From contig WPIO01000028.1 in NCBI GenBank assembly GCA_009760855.2, positions 1,736,001 through 1,800,000 on the forward strand: a stretch of 64,000 bases of DNA, given 5' to 3'. Below are positions 47,701-57,250 of the stretch, in pieces. A model generated the notes under the pieces. The model did no database searches. It was not told the origin of the DNA and saw only the letters and a program-made list of their open reading frames with translations. The DNA comes from Cristatella mucedo (Eukaryota > Bryozoa > Phylactolaemata > Cristatellidae). The position numbers and the translations under genes are program-made. Numbering within the stretch: position 1 is the stretch's first letter; each line of letters opens with the position of its first letter.

Positions 47701-48255
47701 GAGGCAGGGCGCCCCAGGAGGCAAGAGTCATACACGAGCACGGGAGCAGGATGAGCACTAGGGAGCCAGCCATGCAACCACACAGAGCTGCAGGAGGCAG
47801 AAACGATCTTACAGAACTGATGGCTACCAAGCAAACACCACAAGAGGATGCTACAGCTGCAGGCTCTGTTCACAGAGATTTACTGGAAGCACCAGTGATC
47901 CAAAGTATTATAGCAATAAAACAGCTGTATAGCACGATCTCTTTCTGGGCACTCTGCATGAACTGAAAAGGAAGCTCGTCACTGATTAGGTAAAGGTTGC
48001 AAAATGTCAGCACGCGGGGCACATGTAAGTACAAAGAACACACGGATGGGTAAAATCCAGCAGGGAACAGGTGGAATTTTGCTACTTTTTAAATGTTGCC
48101 AAGTCAGGGGTTGTCGTCATGTTTAGTCGGAAGTGATTTCTCTGGGCCTTGGGAGCGTAGGAACTGATGGCCCGAGGCACTGCCATAGGCTTGAGACAAG
48201 AGGAGATGGCAATGAGATGAGAAGCCCAGGAAGTAAGTATTTCAGATAGCTATTC

Positions 48256-48300
<45 letters not shown>

Positions 48301-50755
48301 AATAAGTGAGTAGCAGGACCAATCAAATCGACGATCTGCTGGTACAAACAGTGGAATGCATGACAGGCCTAGCTGCAGAGTCAGGCACGCATAGCAAGCA
48401 CATTGTTTCGCAGTAGGAAGGCCTGAATTTAGTGAGTTACAGCCGTCTAAAGGGGGTGTCACATATGCACGACCAACATGGCTGTGCTATCTCAGCACAC
48501 CTGAATTCGAGTGATGCTACTAGGGCCGAAAGTAAGCAAACTTGAATTCGAGCCAACACTTGTCATCTATCAAAAGGTCCTTTTGTAATTGGACACCTGG
48601 GTTCCATGGAGAGGCTACAATGTATATACAGGCCGAACCGATTTGTGTGTCAGCCTTTCCTGTTTCGGAGTGACGCTAAGTTACCCATAATCACTAGTGC
48701 TATTTAGGACAAATTGTGGCTTATGCTCAGCTTCTATGAAGGAATAATTAATTGCCAACAGCCTCTCAGATAAAAGCTCCTACAGACAGCCAGCCAGCAC
48801 TTGCTGGCTGGCTGTCGTACTGCCAGGCCTCGGAAAGCTTACATGTGCAAATATGTGTGTGCAAGCGCCTAGAAAGAGATTGAGTTCTCTGAGGGTGCTT
48901 TATCAAGTGCATTATTATTATCTTCAACCATAACTCTGCATAACCAGGAAACCATGCAGGTGTTAAATCTGGAAAGTTTTCTATACTGCACATTGTGTCT
49001 AAGCGGCTCTAGGTGTGCATGCGGTAGGCAAACAAATAAACTTCACCACATGCAGAACAGAAAAGTTAGAAGCACAACTGAGCCAAGAATTTCAGGGAGT
49101 GGGTAGGTAGCCTAGGCGTAGCAGCATTAGACGGCTGCAGATGTGCGCAACCATCGACAGCAAGTGACAACGACGTCGTCGTTGTATTGTGGCAGTGAGT
49201 GTCACAGCCAAGGACCTGCAGAGCAAAAGCTTCTGTCACAAGTAGTCTCCGAGCTATAAGTAAAAGAAAGGGACAGCTAACGTCTTTAACTGAGAGTGAG
49301 GTAGAGAGAGAGAGAGAAGCAACGGCAAACTAACCGGGCTGCGACGGAATGGGCGATGCCCGGCAGTAGAAGACTCCTGCGGCTGATCCTAGATCATTTG
49401 ACCGACAATGTAAGCGAGAAGAGGAAAGAGTAAGAGTTTGCTGACCGTCAGGTGTGTGAAGACAAGGGGGACGGAGCAATGACACAACTCGTGCTCTCGA
49501 CTAACACAGCAGCTGTCACAGAACAGCTCTTGCAGGCACTCAGTAGCCATGTCATCCGGTCACAGAGTCCGACCACACCGTGAGAAGCATAAACCACTCG
49601 GTAATTAGACACTGTAACACATATAAACTGCCTGGACTCGCGGGTGATGATGACAAGGTCTGAAGGACAGACAGGCATACATCCACCTACTTATGAGAAA
49701 CAACCTACGAGTATGTCAATCACTGTAGATATGCACTGGTGTTAAGCCCACTATGTGAACGGAAAATCCCAGTGGCCAGCGTTCCTGGGGTTACGAAGTG
49801 GAAGCTTGGGCAGAGATTGTGAGCTGTAGGGGTCACGAGGTGTGCTTTGACGTGAAAGTGACAAGGCACAATGTTACAGCCAACATGGTAGTCCAACCCA
49901 TACTGACAGGACAGGCTGGTGTTAGTAAACTACCCAATTTTCAGGCTAACAATCTAGCAGATGCGAGTCGGCACACTACATCATGGAGAGTCGACACAAG
50001 TAAAAATGACTGAGCATGAATAATAATATCACATATTGCGAGCAAGCCACCACTATGGACAAATAGTTCATAATTGACTACCTACTGAAATTGCTTGAAG
50101 ATAGTAGCTAGTCAACACTCCTACAAAGAATGGGTCGAATTCCACACTAACTACGCACAGCAGGGGGGGGGGAGCATAACCAGTTTCTGCACATTGCCCA
50201 TGAGCAAAATTTAGGCAGCTCACTTACCAGAAAACATAGATGAGGCCAGTTGTGTATGAAGTAACGGTATGTGTATATCGAATACGGCTCCGAGAGGTCC
50301 CTGGAGATCAACCGCATGATGTCGGCCATTTGCTCTTCAGATCGGTAAACCTCAAATACGATACCGTATTCATCTGGTATACCCAACGTTACTGGCTCGA
50401 ATTCGGGCATTATTTTACACGGCTCCTCTTTAGGATTTAAGACTCTAGAAGGTAAAACTGAAATAACAGAGTCATTTTCGTCACAATGACAGTGACCATT
50501 TTCGCACGACGAGCCACCAGACTTGCCAGCGGTCAGGCTCGCAAGATCCTGTGCAAGGCTATTAATCGAAGGCTCGCACGACACTCGATGAGATCGCGAG
50601 CCACCAGCCGATTTGCTGTCAGAGCAGTGGTCTGAGTCGCAGCATCGTCCTGCAGTTCCGGCGGGTCTGTGCTTCAGCCCTGGTCCTGGCATATGCTCCT
50701 TCAGTACATTATGATCGGTGCAAAACGGAGACCGGCAATCGTGTGTGTGACTCAT
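44594..50755 (-). CDS. NAA30: NAA30, catalytic subunit of NatC N-alpha-acetyltransferase (four coding exons, complete)
   Basis: Exons on the minus strand: 50228-50755, 45211-45334, 44990-45045, 44594-44731, all GT-AG with consistent phases, giving 281 residues. Residues 1-130 are a low-conservation N-terminal extension rich in Ser, Cys and His. The GNAT domain occupies about 131-281: [20 protein letters not shown] (substrate-binding helix), [32 protein letters not shown] (acetyl-CoA site), [20 protein letters not shown] and [20 protein letters not shown] at the end. In known animals NAA30 with NAA35 and NAA38 acetylates Met-Leu/Ile/Phe/Tyr-type N termini on ribosomes. The acetyl-CoA motif R-x-x-G-x-G appears as RRKKMG (213-218), lacking the first Gly. 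Intron 1 (4.9 kb) is full of transposons. Confidence 0.96.
44990..45045 (-). CDS. NAA30: NAA30 coding exon 3 (56 bp)
   Basis: Split Gly, [18 protein letters not shown]; acceptor TTTCCAG, donor GTAAGT. The helix following the acetyl-CoA loop; matches TNLVKKAIYAMVEGDCDE. Confidence 0.93.
45211..45334 (-). CDS. NAA30: NAA30 coding exon 2
   Basis: [41 protein letters not shown] and one base; acceptor TTTGCAG, donor GTGAGC. Contains beta strands 3-4 and the acetyl-CoA pyrophosphate loop. Confidence 0.95.
45446..45665 (-). mobile_element. LINE A 3' end
   Basis: Minus strand: CATGCTGACACTGTGCATGC, GTCACCCCAACCATG, then GCAAATGTAAAGTGCTTAGA, AAGAGATTAAGTTCTCCGAG and a short (ATT) tail. Sense in NAA30 intron 1. 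Confidence 0.85.
46378..46530 (-). mobile_element. Degenerate tRNA-derived SINE
   Basis: Minus strand: TGAGCAAGGAGCTAGCATCTC, a clear B box CTGGTTCGAGTCATG, a shortened body, and TGAGGCTACTGTACTGAATTAG at the 3' end, like SINE1. Diverged beyond confident subfamily placement. Confidence 0.6.
46648..46702 (-). mobile_element. SINE1 3' part, split by SPIN-like element
   Basis: Plus-strand TACAAGCTGATTCGACAGCC and TATAGCGACAGAAGAGCC are the reverse of the SINE1 3' end. After the hAT insertion, ACGCTTGTAGTCATCATCG (46913 onward) weakly resembles the SINE1 word CCGCTTGCAGTGGCGATAA, so the SINE probably continues on the far side. Confidence 0.7.
46703..46885. mobile_element. SPIN-like hAT miniature transposon
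   Basis: 183 bp with terminal inverted repeats CAGCGGTTCTCAAC... and ...GTTGAGAACCGCTG (14 bp perfect). Internal words GGGGGTCGAATGACCCTTTC, ACAGGCGGTCGCC, TATTTCCACACTTTG, GATTGGGGGTCGCC and AAAGGGTCGCAGCATTAGGA correspond, from memory, to the non-autonomous SPIN (Space Invaders) hAT family. It has no transposase. The flanks CATTACGA and TATTAGGA agree at six of eight positions, a possible worn 8-bp target duplication. A second partial right terminus (TATTAGGAAGGTTGAGAACTGCC) follows directly, to 46908. Confidence 0.85.
47040..47495 (+). mobile_element. LINE B 3' end
   Basis: [60 protein letters not shown] and on to the [18 protein letters not shown]-type ending in a shifted frame, then GTAACACCCACATGGTCTTTA, TGACTTTGTGGAGTTACAGA and CGGAGATACATTACATT. 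Antisense in NAA30 intron 1. Confidence 0.92.
47496..48257. other. Unassigned, with a 134-codon minus-strand frame
   Basis: The frame at 47469-47873 (−) includes [20 protein letters not shown] and [21 protein letters not shown] recognise no family. It may be a retroelement remnant. Lies in NAA30 intron 1. Confidence 0.35.
48258..48298. repeat. (GA)n microsatellite
   Basis: About 20 GA units in NAA30 intron 1. The Leu-Ser frames on the other strand are artefacts. Confidence 0.95.
48862..48921 (+). mobile_element. Isolated LINE A tail
   Basis: CAAGCGCCTAGAAAGAGATTG, AGTTCTCTGAGGGTGCTTTA and TCAAGTGCATTATTATTAT. Hairpin intact apart from one base. Confidence 0.85.
48922..49194. other. Unassigned
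   Basis: Nothing recognised; short perfect words such as GACGACGTCGTC (palindromic, 49167) are noted only. Confidence 0.4.
49195..49290 (-). mobile_element. LINE B fragment
   Basis: On the minus strand: GTTAGCTGTCCCTTTCTTTTA and GACAGAAGCTTTTGCTCTGCAG match [21 protein letters not shown] of LINE B. Short and decayed. Confidence 0.65.
49291..50227. other. Unassigned 5' part of NAA30 intron 1
   Basis: Includes short GA runs (49302) and a G9 run (50164). Frames at 49448-49678 (−) and 49798-50013 (+) have no domain. Confidence 0.4.
50228..50755 (-). CDS. NAA30: NAA30 coding exon 1
   Basis: 176 codons from the ATG at 50753-50755 to ...[11 protein letters not shown], donor GTAAGT. The ATG context is weak (C at -3), but no in-frame upstream ATG was found. 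The region [19 protein letters not shown] is nearly identical to vertebrate NAA30. Confidence 0.93.
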
Positions 50756-51454
50756 TTGCTACCGCTACAATCCGAGCATCGGTATATAAGTCGACAAGTC
50801 CGGGACGACCATGCGAAACGGGGCTATGGCGTCGCCTTACAGAGTATCGCATTTTTTTAATTTTCCACTTCGGATGGCTGCGACCATTGGTTTCACTAGT
50901 CGCAGCTCAGGCCAATAAACTCCTAGCAAGCAAGAGCATGACCACAAACAGTACCGGGGACACCCGAAGAAAAAAGTAAGAGATATTATAGAAGTCTACG
51001 GTTAAATTATTCACCTAGGAAGTTTAGAAGCAAGTCCTTTTCCCCAAACTCGGCAACTCAGGAACGCCAGCGCCGTCAAAGCACGGCAGCAAGCAAGAAC
51101 GCCCATATCCGAGCGGAACAGGTCAATGTCATTGCCGGAGATCTGTCATTTCTGGTTCTTAATGCTTATTATTCAGAAACCGCTTTTAACCTTAATCACT
51201 GTCGTAACCAGACAGTTTTTACAGCATACATTTTTTATTATTTATCAGCTCCATGCTTGTGTTCACTGAGGGCTCGCGTTTCGGTTGACTTAAGTCGAGG
51301 GTTTGAGACGTGCTACAGGCAATCCTACATTTCTTGTTTCAAGAAGGATTATATCTGATAAGGCTCCTCTGAAGATATACAAATGAAGGTACTAATAAAA
51401 CCACCGTTACTTTTAGAATATTTACTTGCCGAATAGCTGAATAACAAAAATGTA
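50756..51454. promoter_or_regulatory. Upstream region of NAA30 (5' UTR and promoter expected)
   Basis: The NAA30 promoter must lie here because the gene starts at 50755 on the minus strand. No TATA box or initiator is placed with confidence; the first 350 bp are moderately CpG-rich and free of recognised repeats. Confidence 0.4.
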
Positions 51455-51605
51455 GGTAAAGGTCGTCTGAACGAGCAGCCTCATTTATATTACCACCGAA
51501 GAGCCTTTGCTTATTCATGACTCCGCTTGCAACAGTAAGCAAGGGATTGTCAGCTTCAGTTCTCGAACCAACCCACGACCAGGTTTGTAAAATGCAAACA
51601 CGCTG
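51455..51605 (-). mobile_element. Degenerate SINE1
   Basis: Minus strand: TCGTGGGTTGGTTCGAGAACTG (B box with insertion), CAATCCCTTGCTTACTGTTG, AAGCGGAGTCATGAATAAGC, CTCTTCGGTGGTAATATAAA and GAGGCTGCTCGTTCAGAC. A further 60-bp phrase (ATGCAAACACGCTGTCAATAG) is duplicated at 51592-51670 just beyond it. Confidence 0.6.
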
Positions 51606-52199
51606 TCAATAGGCTATGACCACGAGCATAGTAATGCAAACACGCTGTCAATAGGCTAAGACCACGGGGCATAGTATGTAAATAAATTGCATTCCATGAA
51701 ACATTTTTTGGAGGCATTACGACACACCAACTTTTTCAGCAGAAGTTAAAGTTAAAAAACGCAAGACTTCTAAAATGATTCAAAAAAACTAGCACATGAT
51801 CTGTCGAACAGTATTGCTCACAATCTATGCCAAGTTAAGATGGACTTTTCAGTGAATTCTTAAACATTGGCTGCTAAATCAGCGAGATTATGACAGCTCC
51901 TATGGTCCTAGAGTTATAATATTATATAACATCACTTTTGCTCCATGTTTGTCCGTAAGTGGGATTTTGCCTTTCTCAAAAGAATGGAAAATTGCCACTA
52001 CTCCCTAAAAACTTTGCTTTTGTCATTAGCACAGCGACACATTGGAAATTAACACGTTCGAAAAATCCGAACGAAACGCTGGACTTGGCCTGTTGGATCG
52101 GCGCCAATTGACATGCATTAATAGTGGAGTTATACAAAAATGACCTCAGGATATTTAGTACTCAGTATTTTTCTAAATTTTGATAATAGCATGAATAGA
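51606..52199. other. Unassigned AT-rich stretch
   Basis: Begins with a tandem duplication of ATGCAAACACGCTGTCAATA with GGCTA.GACCACG. The rest is AT-rich and may be the decayed 3' part of the coding relic at 52200-52695. Confidence 0.4.
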
Positions 52200-52695
52200 T
52201 TTTATGAAACAGCCCCCAGGTGTGGTCTCCCACCATTTTCTCATTATAAAGTCCTCAGTGGTGGCGTTTAAAGTTCACTAAATCTTGGTGTAAGCACTCG
52301 CCTTACTTACCCTCAGAGTAAGCAACCACGGTCTCCTTGAATTGGTCAAGATGAGCATCAAGGATAAGAACCTCTGCCAGCTCATTTTTCAGTTTTTCTT
52401 CAGTATAGTCTCAACCAATGTACATGTTTTCTATCTTGTGACTGCTTAGGATTTCCCGAATCACTGTAGCAAAGCTTCTCCAAGCTGCTTTGCTTACTAC
52501 TGAGATTCTTGGAGACATCATTGCAATCGACAATCTTCCTTTTCTAAGCCCCATAAGACATCTTTGCCTGTGCCTCACTCAGACAGCTTAAGGAAGAGTT
52601 CTTTGACGATCCTCGAAGGCTACGGACTCTTTTCATTAGCTGCGACAAATCGTTTCACGATGCCCAGTCTGATGTGCAACGATGGCATCAGCACC
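52200..52695 (-). pseudogene. Relic of an invertebrate transposon-associated protein (GERFHQDI-type)
   Basis: The minus strand from 52684 reads MPSLHIRLGIVKRFVAANEK then SP stop PSRIVKELFLKLSE, like the start MPSLHIKLGLMKQFVKALDK of a family repeated in many invertebrate genomes. After frameshifts, NYTEEKLKNELAEVLILDAH and LDQFKETVVAYSEG follow, then LHQDLVNFKRHH.GLYNEKMV and GDHTWG, which match the family's ERFHQDI..FE.RYQG.YNENMMGDYIWG ending. At least four stops and two frame changes show it is dead. The family's function is not known to me; I recall it as transposon-linked. Confidence 0.7.
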
Positions 52696-52718
52696 TTTCG
52701 GGAGTCCGCGTGTATCGT

Positions 52719-52890
52719 TAGCCATGATGGCTCACTAGATAAGGTGGTTGCTTTTCAACTCCTCGGTCCCAAAGTCGTGGGTTCGAATCCTGCGGTCGGC
52801 GATTCTTTATCGCTGCTGCAAGCAGTGGTGAGCCCGTACAGACTCCTCAGTCGCTAAACAAAAGAGACTGTTCAATCAGCTAGTACTACT
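52719..52890 (+). mobile_element. SINE1, near complete
   Basis: AGCCATGATGGCTCACTAGATAA (A box), GTCGTGGGTTCGAATCCTGC (B box), GGCGATTCTTTATCGCTGC, a shortened middle (GTGAGCCCGTACAGAC), CAGTCGCTAAACAAAAGAGA and GTTCAATCAGCTAG followed by (TAC)4. Confidence 0.9.
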
Positions 52891-53009
52891 ACTACTTGTG
52901 GCTCCCACTTGACATCATTGATCTTCGCAGAGAACTCAGTCTAATGTGGCTAGTCTAGGCAGTAACAGTGAGCTGTCAGTGATACCTGCTGTCCCAAAGG
53001 CAGAGATAG

Positions 53010-54772
53010 CAGAAAAACTTGGTTAAACTGCCTTGACGACCTTTAGTGAATGCCACCAGTTTGTAGTCTCCAAAGGCCTCCCAGCAGAACACGGCCTCAG
53101 GTCATGTCCCAGCACCTTTCAAAAAAGCTGTAGTCAGGCCACTTCTCAAGAAAGCAACACTAAACCAAGAGAACTTAAGCAACTACCGCCCAGTCTTCAT
53201 TCTACCATTCCTATTAAAGACGCTGGAACGGGTCGTGGCAGACCAGCTGAACTCCTATATCGAAACCTCACATCTTGCTAGTAAGTTCCAGTCTGGCTTT
53301 AGAGCTAATCACTCCACAGAGTCAGCATTGCTTCGGGTATACAACGACCTACTTAGGAATGCAGACATGGGTAGAGTGTCTCTGCTTGTTTTGCTCCATC
53401 TTTCGGCAGCTTTTGATGCTATCGATCACAAAGTTCTTCTAGAGCGCCTCTCATCTCGCCTGGGCATCACTGGCACTGCTCTGCAGTAGTTCAGGTCCTA
53501 TCTCAGTGGGAGACTCCAGAGTATTGACGTGAATGGACAAAGATAATCTGAATTACCTCTGAAATATGGAGTACCTCAGGGCTCCGTGCTAGGTCCGGTT
53601 CCTTTCACGGTTTATACTCTCCCTCTTGCTGATGTGATTGCCAAGCACAATCTAGGCTTTCACTTCTATTCGGATGACACTCAGTTGTACCTTTGCTTTG
53701 ATCCCTCCCAGCCTTCGAGCACCTCAAATTCTCTAAATTCACTAGCTGCATGCATTGATGACATCCGCACATGGATGGCAGCAAATTTTCTAGAACTTAA
53801 CGATGATAAAACCAACTTACTAGTTATGGTCAAACCCATTGTGATCCAGAGATTGAAAATGCTGACTCTCAAAATTGGCTCTGCCAGCATATCTCCAGTT
53901 GAATCAGCTCGAAATCTAGGTGTCATATTCCAAAGCGAGCTCTCGTTAGACGACCATATCAGCGCCACAGTCAAATCTGCCTATTTTCAGGTTCATAACA
54001 TTGCTAGAATTCGGGCTTGTTTAGATAAGGATACCACATCTAAATTGGTCCATGCATTCGTGACATCTCGTCTCGACTTCTGAAACTCACTGCTTACTGG
54101 CCTACCAGCATGTGCGATCAGGCGATTGCAGCTGGTGCAAAACTCTGCAGCTAGGCTTGTCTGTCGTGAGCCTCGCAGTTGCCACATTACTCCACTTCTC
54201 GCCGACCTGCACTGGCTACCAGTCACGCAACGGATTGACTTCAAGGTTTTGTCGCTCACCTTTAGGTCCCTTCATTCTATGGCTCCAGCCTATCTGTCAG
54301 ATATACTACCCCATCAGGCCAAGCATCGTACCACCCGCTTTTCGGAATCCAACAGTCTACAAATACCTTGTATAATCCTTAAATCCTTTGGAGACCGTGC
54401 GTTTAGTTCGCATGCTCCCAAAGCCTGGAACTCCCTCCCGACCAGCGTCAGAACATCCCCTGACCTGACCACATTTAAAAGGAACTTAGAAACACACCTA
54501 TTTAGGGCAGCATTTAGTGGGTCCCTGTGATTCGTCCTTGATGTGCTTATGCGTGCTGACACTGTGCATGCTGCCACTAACCACATTTGCATGGTGACCG
54601 TGTGCATGTCACCCCTAACCATGTTATTAATTTTGAAAGTTTTTCAAGCATGATTTTACCTGCCATTCAATTGCATGTCCCTTTGCAGCAAATTTAAAGC
54701 GCCTAGAAAGAGATTAAGTTCTCTGAGGGCGCTTTATCAAGTGCATTATTATTAACATTATTAATAGTAGTA
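53010..54772 (+). mobile_element. LINE A, longest copy in the window
   Basis: Reverse transcriptase in order: FKKAVVRPLLKKATLNQENL-like start, SGFRANHSTESALLRVYNDL (53295-53355), LHLSAAFDAIDHKVLL (palm motif A, 53397), YGVPQGSVLGPVPFTVYTLP (motif B, with L to P at 53603), FHFYSDDTQLYL (motif C, YADD changed to YSDD, 53655), NDDKTNLLVM (motif D), SARNLGVIF, then LACRE-type C-terminal region to AFSGSL stop at 54530. The 3' UTR, hairpin and (ATT) tail end at 54772. Stops at 53487 and 54081 and small frameshifts make it inactive. The endonuclease half is missing. Family features are those of the CR1/L2 group. Confidence 0.95.
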
Positions 54773-54984
54773 GTAGTATATATCAAAGCGTCCAGCAAAG
54801 TCTTTATGCTGTTGTGATAACCCTAGAGATCCAGTCTGTGTGGGCCAGAGGAAGAGGCTGGTACTGAAGAGATGCTTCCGTCGTGAAGTTGTTCAACGTT
54901 TTCTTGATAGATTGACAGCAGACATATAGAAAACTTGGGAATGCTGAAGGCAAGCAGCCGTTGGCTGTCGGTATAAAACTGGAC
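54773..54984. other. Unassigned
   Basis: Short (TAG)n run at 54765-54780, then nothing recognised. Confidence 0.5.
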
Positions 54985-55976
54985 CACCGGTCACATGACG
55001 CCTTAAGCGTGTGGCTGGATAAGAAGGCTTTGCTCTTCGAATAGGTGATGCTGTGGTGCGACTATTATCACGTGCTCGAAATTTGGGTGTCGTTTTTTGA
55101 TAACTGCCTAAATTCTAAAAGATTCAGAAGACTACTTCTACAGCTTGCCATTACGTCCGATTCATACGAAAGATTAGGAACTATCTTAATAATATCAATA
55201 ATAATGCACTTGAGAACTCAATCTCTTTCTAGGGGCTTCACATTTGCTGCAAGGGGAAGCGCGATTGAATGGTGAGTATTATCATGCTTGATAAACATGA
55301 ATAGCATCGTTAGGGGTGACATGCACACGGTCACCATGCAAATGTGGTTAGTGGCAGCATGCACAGTGTCAGCACGCATAACCACATGAAGGACGAATCA
55401 CAGGGACTCACTAGATGCTGTCCCAAATAGATGTGTTCCCAAGTTCTCTTTAAATGTGGTCCACGGTGGCTTGTAAAAAAATTAACTAGCTCCTTGCTCC
55501 TTAGTTCTTTTACGGCTTGATTATTGTAATTCCCTTTCGGCTGGGCTTCCAAAGAAAGTTATTAGCCCACTACAAATGGCTATGAATAAGGCTGCAAGGC
55601 GAGTCTTCAAGTCCCAGAGGTTTGACCATGCGTCTCCTCTGCTAAAAGAGCTAGGATGGCTGCCGGTTGATCAATGGATAGAGAGCAAAGTTCTTACGGT
55701 AACCCACAAGGCCCGCCTCGGCTTGGCTCCTCCATACCTTGCTGAACTGCTGCAACAGTTTCAGCCTCCTCGTAGCCTCAGGTCCTGTATGGACAATAAA
55801 TTAGCTGTCCCATTCCTCCGCTTAAAGATCGTTGGCGACAGAGACTTTAGCTCTGCAGGTCCCAGACTGAGGAACTCGTTTCCACAGTTCTTACGCAACG
55901 ACTACTCTCCTGCTGCAGATTATGGCTCATTCTTTTCAGCGGTCGTGAGCTGCCACTTCCATGCTACCTCAACTGA
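54985..55976 (+). mobile_element. LINE B copy split by LINE A and cut by repeat X
   Basis: Before the first insertion: KALLFE.VMLWCDYYHVLEIWVSFFDNCLNSK-like remnants of LLIGDAIM.PSPRARNLGVVFDSCLNFK. After it (55463 onward): LDYCNSLSAGLPKKVISPLQ, MAMNKAARRVFKSQRFDHAS, PLLKELGWLPVDQWIESKVL and on to SFFSAVVSCHFHATST, where repeat X begins at 55977. The LINE B 3' UTR is absent beyond that point. Confidence 0.88.
55193..55462 (-). mobile_element. LINE A 3' fragment nested in LINE B
   Basis: Minus strand: CCACATTTAAAGAGAACTTGG, GAACACATCTATTTGGGACAG, 3' UTR, then GCAAATGTGAAGCCCCTAGAA, AGAGATTGAGTTCTC and (ATT). The LINE B reading continues on both sides (GAACTATCTT on the left, GTGGCTTGTAAAAAAATT on the right), so the insertion is clear even though its target duplication is not resolved. 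Confidence 0.85.
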
Positions 55977-56702
55977 TGTAGTGCTGCAGTGCGGTTAAAA
56001 CACAAGCGACCACAGCTGGGTGCCGAAAGCGACAGTTTATTGTGGGCCTGTTAGGAATGGTCATGCGCCGGCGAAAGCGCTTTACGCGGCGGCGCGTACC
56101 GGACCGACGGAGTTAACTGCGAGAACTCCCGAAGCCCGAGTATAACCAACTACCCTGTGCGTTTACGCGGCGCGTACCGGACCGACTGAGTTATCTGCAT
56201 GAACTCACGAAGCCCGCGTATAATAAACTATCTTATGAGCGCATCGCTAGCGATTGTCCCGACCGCGAAGGCGGGCCGCTACTGCACCCCAAGATACGAG
56301 CAGCAAACTGAGTAGCCGGCAGAACACAACTGTGTAGTCCAAGTTGCACTTAGCTGTTCGTTATATTCTCTCTCCTCTAAACTCCAGACCTCGCGCGTAG
56401 CTGCTATTTCTACTTCAGAATATTAGTCGGTGCACATCCTGGCCGCATCGTCTGCACCAGGATTTATTCTATTTTTTTAGCGGGTAGACCAGGAGCCGGG
56501 CCTGTACTAGGTGTCCTAGTCGAACCCACTAAGGCAAGCACATTAGTCGTTCCATCTCCTAACCGCATCGCCTGCATAAAGCACCATTCTAACCTGAGCT
56601 AGGTGGATCGGGAGCTGGGTCTGTACTAGGCGCCATAGTCGACCCCACTAAGGCAAGGGATCCGATCGCGGCTAAGCTGAGAGCTGTCCCTGTGCAGAAC
56701 AA
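55977..56702 (+). mobile_element. Unclassified GC-rich repeat X, copy 2
   Basis: Starts TGTAGTGCTGCAGTGCGG exactly where LINE B stops and ends near GAGCTGTCCCTGTGCAGAAC. It contains two tandem duplications: about 70 bp (TTTACGCGGCG..ACCGGACCGAC twice, 56080-56225) and about 125 bp (GGTCTGTACTAGG and CCCACTAAGGCAAG twice, 56430-56660). A purine tract (AGAGGAGAGAGAA on the minus strand, about 56370-56382) lies before the GAACAGCTAAGTGC segment. No coding frame seen; matches the minus strand of 813-1976. Confidence 0.7.
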
Positions 56703-57099
56703 CTGGTAAATGTTATAACTCAACAATTTAATCTAAAGTAGACACATCAAATTTTAAACTGTTTTGACTTTTTATCACAATTCACCGTTGATTAGTATTA
56801 CTTATTATTTTGATTACATATAAAAATAGGTTTTATGCAAATAAATTCATCTGAAATCAGGCAGTAGATACATATGCAGTGCTTTAGAAAAAAAGTAAAT
56901 TTCAGATTTATCTCAGCCCTGAACTTAAAAGCAAAGTTTGTGGGCAGCAACTGCCATTTCCATGTTTTTGAGGCATTTCAATTGCAAAATTAAAATTACT
57001 ATCCAATCATGTATATAAAGTAAATGTTAGCTGCACAGTGTTATCCATAGAAATGTGATGCAATAACCTGTTTTTCCGTTAAATCCTCTCTTGTTTGGC
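56703..57099. other. Unassigned AT-rich stretch
   Basis: No recognised element or gene. Confidence 0.5.
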
Positions 57100-57250
57100 G
57101 GCGGATCAACGCGTGCAATATATAAATTTATGTCATTCGTATGGTGCCCTAAGAGAACTTGATCTATATGCAGGCTATTTCCGTATATCACAGGGTTCGA
57201 TTTCATGACCTTGGGCGTTAAAAGCGAGCACCTTACTGCTGGGCCAAACC
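57100..57250 (-). mobile_element. SINE2 copy
   Basis: Minus strand: TTTGGCCCAGCAGTAAGGTGC (A-box-like), CTTTTAACGCCCAAGGTCATG, AAATCGAACCCTGTGATATAC (B-box-like), GGAAATAGCCTGCATATAGAT, CAAGTTCTCTTAGGGCACCA and TACGAATGAC. It has the same head-plus-LINE-A-tail plan as 42620-42755, with a degraded first stem arm. Confidence 0.65.
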
